64,000 nucleotides of DNA from CAWAPS01 sp963783945 (GTDB lineage: Bacteria > Actinomycetota > Acidimicrobiia > Acidimicrobiales > Palsa-688): contig CAWAPS010000007.1 in assembly GCA_963783945.1 (NCBI GenBank), forward strand, positions 124,001 to 188,000, in the 5' to 3' direction. Positions within the stretch are counted from its first letter, which is position 1. Each line of letters opens with the position of its first letter. The position numbers and the translations under genes are program-made. The notes under the pieces are model-generated. The model did no database searches and was not told where the DNA came from. It was given only the letters and a program-made list of their open reading frames with translations. This document shows positions 1-9,870 of this stretch, piece by piece.

Positions 1-2274
1 GGCCGTCGAGGACTGCGAAGTCCTGCCGGTTGCCCGCTCCCCATACGCGGACTGTCCGATCGGTGCCTCCCGAGGCGACCCACTGGCCGTCGGGGCTGTA
101 GGCCGCAGTGAGTACCTCTCCTGTGTGGCGTTCATACGGCGGGCCCACGTCCTGGCCTGTCGCGGTGTCCCATTGCCGCACGGTTCCATCCGCCGAGGCC
201 GACACCAGCCGCCGGCTATCTGGGCGAAACGCCAGGCCCAAAACCTTGCGCGCGTGCCCATGACATTCGGCGTTCAGTTTGCCGGTTGCAGTCTCCCACA
301 ATCGCACGATTCCATCCTCGCCCCCGGTGGCGAGAAGCGAGCTATCGGGGCTTGCGACGATGACCCAGGTGTCACCGATGTCTTGTGGAGAAATCGCGAT
401 GATCTTGCCCGACCTGGCGTCGTAAAGCGCGAAGTCCGTCCCTTTTGGCCCGCTCCACGTGACGGCCACTCGCGCCCCGTCGGGGCTACCGGCCACCAGG
501 TAGGACCGCGCCCCAGGAGGCTCGTCCAGCGGCGCTCGAACGCACCCCCCGGAATCTCTGAGCGGCCAGACGTCGCCACCACGGGCGCGCTCTTGCGCTG
601 CTGCGAGTGGGCCTGTCCCGGGGTCGCCCGCGCAGTTGACGAGCTGGAGCCCATGCCAGCTCGGCATTGCGGAATGAGCCGACAAGCGACTGCCGGCAGA
701 GAACGTGTGCGTCACGAGAACGTTGCCTTCGAGGTCAAGGAGGCGAAGGCCCTCCGGCCTGACCGCGGCGATCTGAATGTCTGCCCCTTGATTGCTGAGG
801 AATAGAGACTGCCCCGGGGCCGCACGAAAGACGGACGTGCTGTCGTCGAGCCGGGCGCGCCAGGTGCTGCCATTCCCACCCGCGCAGAGCCTGCGGGGCC
901 GCCTCAAGCTGGCCCGCGGCGTCGGCGACGTCGTGGTGCGCAAGCGCTGCCACCGCGGCCCCGATGCGGGCCTGGTAGGTCTGATAGGTGGCGACGCGTT
1001 CTCGTTCGCTCGCGATCCGGGCGTTCTCCGCGGCGCGAACTGCAAAGAAAATCGAGACGGCTGTTCCAATCAAGAGCGTCGCGAAGATGCCGGCCACGCT
1101 CGCCACGACCGCCTTGTGGCGCCGAGCGAACTTGTGGAGCTGATAGAGGGCTGACGGAGGCCGGGCCAGGATCGCCTCGCCGTGCAAATACGCGCCTGAT
1201 GTCCGACGCCAGGTGCGCCGCGGTCGCATACGCGCCGTGCCTTGTCTTTCTCGAGCGCCTTGGCCGCGATGATCTCGATGTCGCCGCGGTAAAGCGTATC
1301 GATTGAGCCCAATCGTGATGGCTCTTGTTGCTGGATCACCCGCGCGACCTCGTGCATCGGCAAATGCTCGATACTGTACGGCAGACGATACGCCAGGAGC
1401 TCGAAGAGAATCACTCCCAGGCTATAGACATCCGAGCGGCCGTCGAGAGCGGACGGATCGGCGGCGATCTGTTCCGGACTCATGTAGCTCAAGGTGCCTA
1501 GTAACTGGCCGGTCTGGGTTTGACTGATGGTCGAAAGCAGGTCGGGCGCGGTCACGTGGGCGACGCCGAAGTCGAGCACCTTGGGCTGGCCGGATTCATC
1601 GACCAGGATGTTGCCGGGCTTCAGGTCGCGATGAACGACCCCCTTCTCGTGGGCGTGTTGCAAGGCGTCGCACACAAGCGCAACAAGCTCCAGCCGCGCC
1701 GCCGTGTCCAAACCGTGCGCGCGAACGTAATCGTCCAAAGGCATGCCATCGATGAATTCCATGGCGAAGAATGGTTGGCCCTTTTCGTCCAATCCCGCCT
1801 CATGGACCTGGGCGATTCCCACATGCTGGAGCCGGCCCAGAATCTGAGCTTCATGGTGAAACCGCTTGACGACCTCAGGTGAGATCACGCCGGGCCTGAT
1901 CACCTTGAGCGCGACCGTGCGCCGCGGGTTATCCTGTTCGGCCTCATAGACCGTGCCCATGCCGCCTTCGCCGTGACAGCGGAGGATGCGATAGCGGCCG
2001 ATATGAACGGGCAGCCCAGACTCTTCTGCTTGGGGCGGAATCGACGATCCGGCGTGCGCTTGCTCCGGCGCCGAACCACCGGGCTTTTCAAGAAGCCGTC
2101 GTCGTCAAGATCGCCTCCCGAGGCGGCGTCATATGCCAGTAGTTCTTCGACTTCGGCGCGAAGGCCGGTTTCGCCGCGACAGGCGTCGTCGAGGAAGGCG
2201 CTGCGCTCGTCCGGTGCGAGCTCGGCCGCTTGCGTGAACAGAGACCTGACGCGCAGGTTATGGGGCTCATTCAT
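1..2274 (-). CDS. Ser/Thr protein kinase with WD40 repeats, partial at window edge, frameshifted
   Basis: Membrane-anchored Hanks-type kinase whose C-terminal WD40 propeller continues past base 1. Reading from 2274, an N-terminal helical segment (FTQAAELAPDERSAFLDDAC) precedes the glycine loop HGEGGMGTVYEAEQ near 1975. The catalytic loop HRDLKPGNILV (about 1630) and DFGVAH (about 1570) are intact, so the kinase should be active. A transmembrane helix (VASVAGIFATLLIGTAV) lies near 1050-1110. From about 870 to 1, WD40-type blades such as SPDSSLLATGGEDGIVRLW follow. The reading frame changes near 2075, 1228 and 870, and joining the pieces gives a normal family protein. These are probably assembly indels. 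The ECF sigma gene upstream ends 42 nt before this start, the usual planctomycete sigma-kinase pair. The substrate is unknown. Confidence 0.85.
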
Positions 2275-2316
2275 GGGTTCGCCGGTCGCTCGCGCGATTC
2301 CGAATCAGTCTGCCGC

Positions 2317-2868
2317 TCAAGGGGGGTTTTCGCCGAGCCGCCGCGCGAGCCAGGCCCGCGCGAACCGCCAGTCGCGCTTGAGGGTGCTCGCCAACGCGCC
2401 AAGCACATTGGCGGTTTCTTCGATGGTGAGCCCGGTGTAATAGCGGAGCTGGACGATCTCTCCGAGCCGCGCGTCTTCTGCCCGAAGCTGCTGGATGGCC
2501 TCATCCAGGGCGAGCAGATCGCCGCTCGGCGGCTCGATCCAGGCCATTCCTTCGGCCATGTCGATGCGCCGAGCATGCCCTCCGTGTTTGAAGCTCGCCT
2601 TACGGCGGGCCTGCTCGATCAGGATCTCACGCATCGCCTGCGCGGCCGCGCCGAAAAAATGGCGCCGGCCGTCCCAGCCGGGGTCCTTGCCCTTCACCAG
2701 GCGGAGATAGGCCTCGTGGACCAATGCTGTCGGCTGGAGGGTCTGGCCGGGCGGCAGCCGGGTAGTGAGTGACGCGGCCACCCCGCGCAGCTCTTCGTAG
2801 AGGACAGGCAGCAATTCCGCCGCGGACAACTTGTCTACGGCAGCGTGATCGTCATTTAGCTGCGCCAT
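2317..2868 (-). CDS. ECF RNA polymerase sigma factor (TIGR02999-like)
   Basis: Extracytoplasmic-function sigma factor of about 183 residues, probably directing RNA polymerase to promoters controlled by the kinase encoded just downstream. Region 2 includes LLPVLYEELRGVAASL and the LQPTALVHEAYLRL segment typical of the TIGR02999 subfamily. Region 4 ends with the diagnostic STLKRDWRFARAWL helix-turn-helix. The open frame extends upstream to 2934, but the methionine at 2868 (MAQLNDD) matches the family start and is preferred. No strong Shine-Dalgarno sequence precedes it. The gene is intact, unlike its kinase partner. Subfamily assignment rests on motif recognition. Confidence 0.9.
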   Translation of the reverse strand: MAQLNDDHAAVDKLSAAELLPVLYEELRGVAASLTTRLPPGQTLQPTALVHEAYLRLVKGKDPGWDGRRHFFGAAAQAMREILIEQARRKASFKHGGHARRIDMAEGMAWIEPPSGDLLALDEAIQQLRAEDARLGEIVQLRYYTGLTIEETANVLGALASTLKRDWRFARAWLARRLGENPP

Positions 2869-3256
2869 GACTGGTCTTTCGGGAAGCAGTTGGCCCTTGA
2901 CAGCGCCTTCCAATCGATCAGTGCCTCGCCGCACGAAGGAATCGATCTCGCGGCATACAATACGGTGATAGCTAGCATGCTTCCATTATATTGCCTGGGC
3001 AAGTCCCATGTAGACGATCTAATTTTCCTAGTTTATTTCAAACATACATGAGCGTAGGGTGCCCGGCAAGAAAAGTCGCTTCGACGATTCCGCTCGGGGG
3101 ATGGGAGTCTTTCATCAGGGAAGCTGCACTCGGAGTGGCACCGGATCGGGCGCCGCCTGCCGGTGTATTGCGAGAAACCATCGCGAGCTTTTTGGTCCTC
3201 GGAGAGCGCCTTTTTCAGATGGTTATGTAGCGGCATGAAGAAAGGAGCGCTCCAAG
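2869..3256. promoter_or_regulatory. Intergenic region upstream of sigma/kinase module
   Basis: No convincing gene here. The part around 2960-3050 is clearly more AT-rich than its surroundings, so it is the best place for the promoter of the leftward sigma-kinase unit. No specific -35/-10 pair or operator could be assigned with confidence. Confidence 0.3.
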
Positions 3257-3517
3257 ATGAACACCAACGCTTGTCGATCGCAGCGATCAAAGAGGCGCAA
3301 CCGGAACGATTTTCGGCCTGCGGTTCTCGACCTTGAAAAGAGGGTGATGCTCTCGAGCGGCGCCGGCGAAGCAGCCGCCCGAAGAGCCGCGCGGGCCGCG
3401 ACGCTTTCGGGGCCGTTGCACGCCCGGAATTTCGATGCCCGGCTCAGAAACTCCGACGCGCACTCGTCTCGGATCTCAGGCCGGCACGACCGGCGTCTTT
3501 TGAGTCGGGATGTTTGA
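3257..3517 (+). pseudogene. Truncated N-terminus of a planctomycete secreted protein
   Basis: Short open frame of 86 codons that opens with a basic stretch and then VLDLEKRVMLSSG. This resembles the N-terminal LE-x-R-x-x-LS motif that starts many large exported planctomycete proteins, where it follows a run of basic residues. Nothing recognisable follows, and the last 40 bases run into the convergent oxalate decarboxylase gene. The best reading is a 5' remnant whose body has been lost; an unrelated chance ORF is possible. Confidence 0.4.
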
Positions 3518-4711
3518 CAGGACCGAGCGGTCGATTTTCAGATTCGCCTGCACCAATTCGAACGGTGTGAACGCCAGCAATTGCCGGAGCGAAACGTCTG
3601 CGAACTTGTCGCTCCTCCACAGTTCGAGAAACTTCAGTTTTGTCTTGCCGGTGTTCTCGATGTAGTGGCCCATATTCCGTGGCACGAAACCGACGTCGCC
3701 CGGCTGGTAGTCAAAGGTGCCCGCGGTGGCATCGCCGGCGAAGACCGTCATCCGTGCCTGGCCGGAGATATAGTACTGCGCCTCGTTCGCGTTCGGGTGC
3801 CAGTGCAGCTCGCGCATGCCGCCGGGCTCGACTTCGACGAACGCGGCGGCGATCGTCGTCGCCACCGGGAAGGTCGTCGAGTCCGAGATGCGGACCGTTC
3901 CTCCCTTCGTGCGGATCGGCTCCTGGGCCAGCAGCCGGTAGCTGAACGACGACGGCAGCGGCCCGGCGCCCTTGACCCGGTCGGCCGCGAGCGGGCCGGG
4001 CACCTTCGACTGGAAAATGAATAGCTCCTTCTCGGGGATGCCTGCAAAGGCGCCTTCGGGCACGCCGAAGTTCTTGGCCAGAACCTCCCGGGGTGTATGG
4101 GCGAGCCAGTCCGTGACCGAGAACGTGCTGTCTTCACTGAAGCTTCCGTCGTCGAAGACGAGCAGAAACTCGCAGCCGTCGCCCTCGAGGCCCTGGATCG
4201 AGTGCGGGATTCCCGAGGGGAAGTTCCAGAGGTCGCCTTCGCCGACATCATCCTGAAACGCACGGCCGTCCGCGTCGATCGCGGTGATCCGCGCCCGGCC
4301 TTTGAGCATGAAGGCCCACTCAGCCGGCTTGTGCCAGTGGAGCTCGCGAACGCCGCCGGCCTTGAGCCGCATGTTGACCATGGCGAGGTCCGTCGAGACC
4401 GGTATCTCGCGGATCGTCGTCTGCCGTGACCAACCCCCTTCCCGCATCTTGATGTGGCTGTCGGCGAAGGACCATCTCAAGGTGGGCAGCGTGCCGCTGT
4501 CCGTCGCCGGCGGACTGAGCCTGTCCGGGCTCTGGGCCTCGCGCGAAGGGTTCGACGGGCCGATGATCGGGGCCCCCGCAGTGCCGCGAACCGGTCGTGG
4601 CGGGTTGTCATCGGCCGGGGCCTGTCCGGCCCCGGCACGTGTTGCGGTTGCGGTCGCGGCAATGGCTGCTGCCCCGGTCAAGAATTCCCGGCGCTGGAGT
4701 TCGGACATCAT
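3476..4711 (-). CDS. oxdC: Oxalate decarboxylase, bicupin, Tat-exported
   Basis: Manganese-dependent bicupin predicted to convert oxalate to formate and CO2. The start at 4711 (MMSELQRREF) has an AGAGGAGAG ribosome site just upstream and begins a twin-arginine signal (RREFLTGAAA), so the enzyme should be exported folded. Cupin 1 carries H125, H127, E131 and H170 (ELHWHKPAEW); cupin 2 carries H303, H305, E310 and H349 (ELHWHPNANE). The lid loop SEDST at 192-196 matches the SENST loop of Bacillus OxdC. That loop carries the glutamate that separates decarboxylase from oxidase activity, so decarboxylation is favoured. Length (411 aa) is normal and the gene is unbroken. It diverges from the enolase-family gene to its right across about 260 bp. 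Confidence 0.92.
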   Translation of the reverse strand: MMSELQRREFLTGAAAIAATATATRAGAGQAPADDNPPRPVRGTAGAPIIGPSNPSREAQSPDRLSPPATDSGTLPTLRWSFADSHIKMREGGWSRQTTIREIPVSTDLAMVNMRLKAGGVRELHWHKPAEWAFMLKGRARITAIDADGRAFQDDVGEGDLWNFPSGIPHSIQGLEGDGCEFLLVFDDGSFSEDSTFSVTDWLAHTPREVLAKNFGVPEGAFAGIPEKELFIFQSKVPGPLAADRVKGAGPLPSSFSYRLLAQEPIRTKGGTVRISDSTTFPVATTIAAAFVEVEPGGMRELHWHPNANEAQYYISGQARMTVFAGDATAGTFDYQPGDVGFVPRNMGHYIENTGKTKLKFLELWRSDKFADVSLRQLLAFTPFELVQANLKIDRSVLSNIPTQKTPVVPA

Positions 4712-4970
4712 TGCTCTCCTCTTGATGTGCGGAAACGTGGAACGGCCGTGCCTTCCCAGAAATCGGTTCGGCACGGTTCAGGATACGCGGCCGGGCGTCT
4801 CCGAGCGAGAATTCGACACCACCCGCCGCGACTTGTCCAGGGGGGAAGAGAATGGTGCTGCCCGTCGCGAAGCCGATTATGGTGTCTCCATGTTGTTGCG
4901 CTACTGGATGCGATGCAGTAGTATCGGGTGATAGATTCTCGGTTCCTGACACCTTTTTTCCGAGGCCCGA

Positions 4971-6331
4971 ATGATGCGATCAAATCGTCGCGAATGGCTG
5001 CGGATGCTGCTGGGCGGGGCCCTGGTGGGCGAAGCTGCACTCGGGGACGGCGCGGGAGGCCCGGCGCGGGAGGCTTCACCGCTAAAGATCACGGGGATCA
5101 AGGTGACACCGATCGCGCTGCCGGATCCGCCGATCCTGGCGGCCAGCGGGTGTCATGGGCCTTATTTTCTGCGGAATATCGTCGAACTGCAAGCGGAAGG
5201 CGGAATCGTCGGCATTGGGGAGACCCACGGTGGGCAGGCGGTGACGAAGGCGCTCGAGCAGGCGAGGTCGACGCTGCTCGGCCAGAACGCGTTCGGGTAC
5301 CGAAAGCATGCGCGTGCGCTGGAAGAGACGAACATGGCTGCATATGCGGCAGTGGAGATGGCCTGCATCGACGCTTGTGCCCGTGCGACCGGCCGTCGGT
5401 TTTGTGAGATGGTTGGGGGGCCGGTACGGGAATCGGTTGAGTTCGCGGCCTACTTGTTCTTCCGATATGCGTCCGATCATCCGGTGATTTTGAGCGATCC
5501 GCACCTCGTTGATTCGCGCGGACGGGGCGACCGCGCCCTCGACTCCTGGGGCGAGGTGCGCACGCCGGAGGCAATGGCTCTTATGGCGGTGAAGTTCCGC
5601 GAGACGTGGGGGTTCCGGGTGTTCAAGCTCAAAGGCGGCGTGCTCGCCCCGGACATCGAGCTGCAGGCGATGAATGAGCTGGCTGCGCGGCTGGGGCCGA
5701 AGGCAGTGCTTCGAATTGATCCCAACGGCCGATGGAAACCCGAGACCGCGGTGCGGATCGGCAAGAAGCTGGCGGGCGTGCGGCTGGAGTACTATGAAGA
5801 TCCGGTCAACGGCCAGAAGGCGATGGCCGACGTTCGGCGACAAACGGGGCTCAAGATGAGCACGAATATGTGTGTGACTCGTTTCGAGCATATTCCATCG
5901 GCGCTCGAGCTCAAGCCGATCGATGTCTTGCTGTGCGACCATCATTACTTCGGGGGATTCGCGGGCTGCCAGGCGAGCTTGGTCCGATCTGCCGGGCGGC
6001 GGGGTGGTCGATGAGCCAGCACAGCAATAACCACTCCGGGGTGACGATGGCCGCGATGATTCACCTGGCAGCCTCGATTCCGGAGCTGGTGCTTGCGAGC
6101 GACACCCATTACCCATGGCTGGTGGAGGCAACCGACATCATCGAGGGGCGGAAGCTCGAGATCAGGGACGGGATGATGGCGGTGCCCGCCGGGCCTGGAC
6201 TGGGCGTGGCGCTCGATCAGGACAAGCTGGCTCGTGCGCGAGAGACTTACGGCAAGTGCGGAATGCGCGGCCGCGACGACGCTTCGCTGATGAAGCGCCT
6301 CGAGCCTGGCTGGACGGGGGGGTTGTTGTGA
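4971..6331 (+). CDS. Glucarate-dehydratase-like enolase-superfamily protein, one frameshift
   Basis: Member of the mandelate racemase/muconate lactonising branch, closest by motif to glucarate dehydratase, which abstracts the proton alpha to a sugar-acid carboxylate and eliminates water. Visible motifs in order are the N-terminal capping domain (GPYFLRNIVEL), the catalytic K-x-K (FKLKGG), metal ligands in RIDPNGRW and YYEDP, STNMCVT, and the catalytic-histidine segment SQHSNNH. The N-terminus has SNRREWLRMLLGG, a probable Tat signal, unusual for a normally cytoplasmic enzyme class. The frame changes near 5973 (after GGFAGCQ). Joining the two frames restores the barrel, so an assembly indel is likely. 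Substrate is inferred only; other acid-sugar dehydratases are possible. Confidence 0.85.
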
Positions 6332-6569
6332 GGGAAGCCGTGCACGAACGATTTCATCACCGCAGGTTGAGAACTCGCCATTGCCGATCCCTCCACACGT
6401 CTCGTACGCCACTTTACTCTTCATACTGGCTCCAAGCTCCTCGCGTATTCCCAAATTCTCCCGGACCCGCGCCGCAAGATCACCCGCCAACAGGATGACT
6501 TCATCCGCCAGTGTGGTATCATGAGCGACGAAGATGTTCGACAACCCACCCTCACCAGGAACATCCGCG

Positions 6570-7670
6570 ATGTCACCCGCCAGACGCTTCTCCCTCGCAC
6601 TCGCCCTCGGGATCGCAACGATCTACGGCCTTTCCACTCTCGCCGCCGCCCACGACGGCCTCGGACCACATACCCACAAAGCGCCGGCCGCAAAGGCTTC
6701 CCGCGAGATGGCCGGCGCGGCCAGGAACCTCTGGTCGTCGCTGACTCCGGACCAGAAGCAGAAGATCACCTTTGATTTCAAAGACGCGCTCCGCTTGGAC
6801 TGGCACTTCATACCCCGGCCCCGCAAAGGCCTCCCCTTGAAGGAGATGACGGGTGAACAGAAGGCCTTGGCGCATGCTCTGCTCGCCAGTGGCTTGAGTC
6901 AGAGCGGCTTCATGAAGGCGGAAACCATCATCAGCCTGGAGCAGATTCTGGCGTCGATCGAGAAAGGGCGAGGGCCCGTCCGCGATCCGGAGCTCTACTT
7001 CTTCAACATCTTCGGCAACCCGGAAGCACTCGGTTCCAAGGAGCCTTGGGGCTGGCGCGTCGAGGGCCACCACCTCGCGCTGAATTTCACGATCGTCGGT
7101 GACAAAGGCACAGTCGGCGGACCAACATTCATGGGCAGCAACCCCGGCGAGGTCCGAGCCGGACCGCGCAAGGGCCTTCGCGTCTTGGGCGAAGAAGAGG
7201 ACCTGGCGCGTACGCTCGTCAAATCCCTGGACGAAGGCCAGCGCAAAAAGGCGGTCGTTCAAGAAGAGGCTCCCAAGGAGATCCTTTCCCTCGCCGCCCG
7301 TAAGGCCACGCCGCTGCAACCAGCCGGAATCATGATGTCGGACCTGAATGCGCAGCAAAAGGAGTTGTTGAATTCAATCATCGTCCTCTACGCGGAACGC
7401 CTTCGCCCGGAGATCGCCGGCAACGACCTGGGCAAGATCCTCAAGGCAGGGGTTGAAAAGATCGGCTTCGCCTGGGCCGGACCATTCGAGCGCGGACAAC
7501 CCCACTACTACCGCATCCAGGGACCGACTTTCCTGATCGAGTACGACAACACCCAGAATGAGGCCAACCACGTGCACAGCGTCTGGCGAGACTTCGAGAA
7601 TGATTTCGGTGTCGACTTGCTCAGAAAGCACTACGAAACGGCAACCCCCGAGCACGGCCACTCGAAGTGA
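6570..7670 (+). CDS. DUF3500 family secreted protein
   Basis: Exported protein of unknown function, about 366 residues. The start at 6570 (MSPARRFSLALALG) begins a good signal peptide with likely cleavage after LAAA; an in-frame start at 6534 would bury it. The mature part shows the DUF3500 pattern: LWSSLTPDQKQKITFDF near the start, the WHFIPRPRKGL and YFFNIFGNP segments, EGHHLALNFT in the middle, and QPHYYRIQGPTFLIEYDNTQ near the end, followed by a histidine in EANHVHSVWRDF. The gene is intact. No catalytic activity has been recognised for the family here. Confidence 0.85.
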   Translation: MSPARRFSLALALGIATIYGLSTLAAAHDGLGPHTHKAPAAKASREMAGAARNLWSSLTPDQKQKITFDFKDALRLDWHFIPRPRKGLPLKEMTGEQKALAHALLASGLSQSGFMKAETIISLEQILASIEKGRGPVRDPELYFFNIFGNPEALGSKEPWGWRVEGHHLALNFTIVGDKGTVGGPTFMGSNPGEVRAGPRKGLRVLGEEEDLARTLVKSLDEGQRKKAVVQEEAPKEILSLAARKATPLQPAGIMMSDLNAQQKELLNSIIVLYAERLRPEIAGNDLGKILKAGVEKIGFAWAGPFERGQPHYYRIQGPTFLIEYDNTQNEANHVHSVWRDFENDFGVDLLRKHYETATPEHGHSK

Positions 7671-7689
7671 CGCGCGGGGAAGAACGACC

Positions 7690-8799
7690 CTACGCCGCAT
7701 CGATTGCCTTGTGGAGCGCCGGCATGACTTCGCGGGCGAATAGTTCAAGACTGTGAGCCCACCGAGTGCGGTCATCCCAGTCGTGTGCGGTCAGCACCAG
7801 CGTGCCGAACGGGCCGATCTCCTCGCGTAACCCGAGTAGCCGGCGCGTGACATGATGCGGATCGCCCGCGATGATCACCTCGTCCAGGAAGTAATCAAGC
7901 GTGCAATCCGAATCGGCCTGAAGCTCGTCACGCTTCCACATCGAAACGCCGCCCGGCGCGGTCGCCCGCGTCAAATCCAGAATGTACTGAATGCACGAGC
8001 CCAGCGAATTGCCTCTCGCCAGGCGCTGGGCTTCTTCCGTCGTGTCCGCGACGAAAACGTTCCGCGCCACGGCCCAGTCCGACGGAACCGCCACGCGGCC
8101 TGCGGCGGCCGCGGCCTGCGAATACGTCTTCCACTGGGCCTGCAAGGCGCTTGCGTGGATCATGTGGTGACTGATGAACCGAAAACCGCGTTCGGCCGCT
8201 TTCGAGAGCCCGGACGACGCGCGGCTGATACTCGGAACATGGATCGGCGGGTGCGGCTGTTGAAACGGTTTATGCAGATGCCCCACGCCGAATCTGGGAT
8301 GCAAGTTGTCTTTTATTTTCACGTTCCAGAACCGCCCTTGCATGTCGATCGGCAGCTCGCCCGACCACAAACGCATGATCATGTCGATCGATTCCGCAAC
8401 ACGCGCCGCGGTCTCGCTCGGGTGCGCCCCGAATACCTCCATGTCCGTCGGAATCGCACCCGGCCCGAAGCAAACATTGAGCCTGCCCCGTGACATGTGG
8501 TCCAGAAACGCCAGCCGCCCCGCGACGTGCGCCGGATGGTGGTATTGCAGGCACACCGGCGCCGGTCCAATGCGAATGCGCCTGGTCAATCCCAGCACTT
8601 TTGCCAGGAAGATCTCCGGCATCACGATGTTCTCGACGCTCGAGGAATGGTGCTCGCCGACCCAGAAATCGTCAAAGCCCAGCTCCTCGCACTGCACGGC
8701 CAGATCGAGGTCCTCGTCGATGCACTGGGCGAGCTCCTTGGCCGGATCATGAATGGGCATGACGAACATACCCAGTCGCAGTGGTTGAACGGAGCTCAT
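7690..8799 (-). CDS. LLM-class flavin-dependent monooxygenase
   Basis: Bacterial-luciferase-like oxidoreductase of 369 residues that would use reduced FMN and oxygen on an organic substrate. It opens with the family strand LRLGMFVMPIHDP and contains DDFWVGEHHSSSVENIVMPE, the hallmark G-E-H-H region of the TIM barrel, followed by RIRIGPAPVCLQYHHPAHVA. The C-terminal barrel ends with GDPHHVTRRLLGLREEIGPF, a typical phosphate-binding segment. Its start overlaps the stop of the Ldh_2 gene by 4 bases (ATGA), so the two are translationally coupled. It is last in a three-gene leftward operon with a cyclase and a dehydrogenase. The actual substrate cannot be read from sequence. Confidence 0.9.
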   Translation of the reverse strand: MSSVQPLRLGMFVMPIHDPAKELAQCIDEDLDLAVQCEELGFDDFWVGEHHSSSVENIVMPEIFLAKVLGLTRRIRIGPAPVCLQYHHPAHVAGRLAFLDHMSRGRLNVCFGPGAIPTDMEVFGAHPSETAARVAESIDMIMRLWSGELPIDMQGRFWNVKIKDNLHPRFGVGHLHKPFQQPHPPIHVPSISRASSGLSKAAERGFRFISHHMIHASALQAQWKTYSQAAAAAGRVAVPSDWAVARNVFVADTTEEAQRLARGNSLGSCIQYILDLTRATAPGGVSMWKRDELQADSDCTLDYFLDEVIIAGDPHHVTRRLLGLREEIGPFGTLVLTAHDWDDRTRWAHSLELFAREVMPALHKAIDAA

Positions 8800-9863
8800 G
8801 CGTCGCCTTCCCGATCGAGGAATTCGTGGACGTCTACTCCCAGCCGTTTGCCATGCTCCTGCATCTCTGCGAGCGCAACGGCGTCAATCGGAATGCCCTC
8901 CTTCTGGCGCGTGAGCAGCGTGCGAAACTCCAGCTCGCCCGGCACCAGTACTTCGTCAATCCCCGGCGCCGGGCGTGACGACTTGACGTAGCCGATGGTT
9001 TCGTCCATGAGCCGCCGGAACTGTTCGAGAGGGCAGAACGCACTTGGATCCACAACGACAAAACACACGCCGTTCCCGAAGGCTTGCGGATCTTCTGAGC
9101 GTACTCCTGCCAGCGCGCTGCCGAGGATTTCGACCAGCAGACCGAGCGCAAAGCCCTTGTGTCCGGCACCGGCCCCCAGCGGCAGAATGCCCCCGCGCGG
9201 AGGACCGTAGAACGCATTCGGGTCATTCGTGGCGTTGCCGAGGGCGTCGAGAATCCAGCCGGCCGGCACGGTTTTCTGCTCGTTGCGGCAAAACCGGATC
9301 TTGCCCTCCGGAGCGACCGACGTCGAAAAGTCCGCCACCACCGGCAGTCCGCCGGTCGGCACGGCGTAGGCGATCGGGTTTGTTCCCAGTCGTCCATCGC
9401 GACCCCCCCACGGCAGAACATCGTGCCCGTGAATCGGCGAATTGCATGTCGCCAGCGCCAGCATGCCTTCCTCGGCTGCGAGCTGAACATAAGCGCCCAG
9501 CCGTCCGACATGATTGCACCGCCGCGTGATCACACATGCTGTCCGTTGCCCTCGCGCGATCTCGATCCCTTCGCGCATCGCCCTCTCGGCGCCGACCGGA
9601 CCGAAGCCGCGCCCGCAGTCCACAACCGCTGTCGTCGGGCTCGTGCGCTGCACGTCGAGCGGTGCATTCACAACGATCGAGCCGTCGGCCACGAAACCGA
9701 GATACTCCGGAATCCGGATCACTCCGTGTGAGTCGTGTCCCATCAGGCTGCTGGTGACGAGTGACTGCGCCGTCGCGCGGGCCTCAACTGTCCCCGCTCC
9801 GGCCGCTGTGAGTAGAGCGGCTCCGAGGTGCGAAACGGAATCTGGTCGATAGAGAAGGCTCAT
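8796..9863 (-). CDS. Ldh_2-family malate/L-lactate-type dehydrogenase
   Basis: NAD(P)-dependent 2-hydroxyacid oxidoreductase of the Ldh_2 family (malate/lactate/ureidoglycolate dehydrogenase type), unrelated to classical Rossmann LDH. The start at 9863 (MSLLYRPDSV) is 8 nt from the cyclase stop; the open frame continues upstream, but that part overlaps the cyclase. Motifs: HDSHGVIRIPEYL near the N-terminus, the catalytic-histidine region RCNHVGRLGAYV, DFSTSVAPEGKIRF, and the glycine-rich GAGAGHKGFALGLLVEIL near the cofactor site. About 355 residues, as expected. Clear translational coupling on both sides suggests one catabolic pathway for a hydroxyacid or amide. Confidence 0.9.
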   Translation of the reverse strand: MSLLYRPDSVSHLGAALLTAAGAGTVEARATAQSLVTSSLMGHDSHGVIRIPEYLGFVADGSIVVNAPLDVQRTSPTTAVVDCGRGFGPVGAERAMREGIEIARGQRTACVITRRCNHVGRLGAYVQLAAEEGMLALATCNSPIHGHDVLPWGGRDGRLGTNPIAYAVPTGGLPVVADFSTSVAPEGKIRFCRNEQKTVPAGWILDALGNATNDPNAFYGPPRGGILPLGAGAGHKGFALGLLVEILGSALAGVRSEDPQAFGNGVCFVVVDPSAFCPLEQFRRLMDETIGYVKSSRPAPGIDEVLVPGELEFRTLLTRQKEGIPIDAVALAEMQEHGKRLGVDVHEFLDREGDA

Positions 9864-9870
9864 CGGTTGC

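Noticed and set aside
125..805. 226-codon plus-strand frame at the left edge
   Set aside because: It is antisense to clear WD40 repeats on the minus strand and has no family motifs.
5082..6131. 349-codon minus-strand frame
   Set aside because: Antisense shadow of the enolase-superfamily gene; arginine- and proline-rich without motifs.
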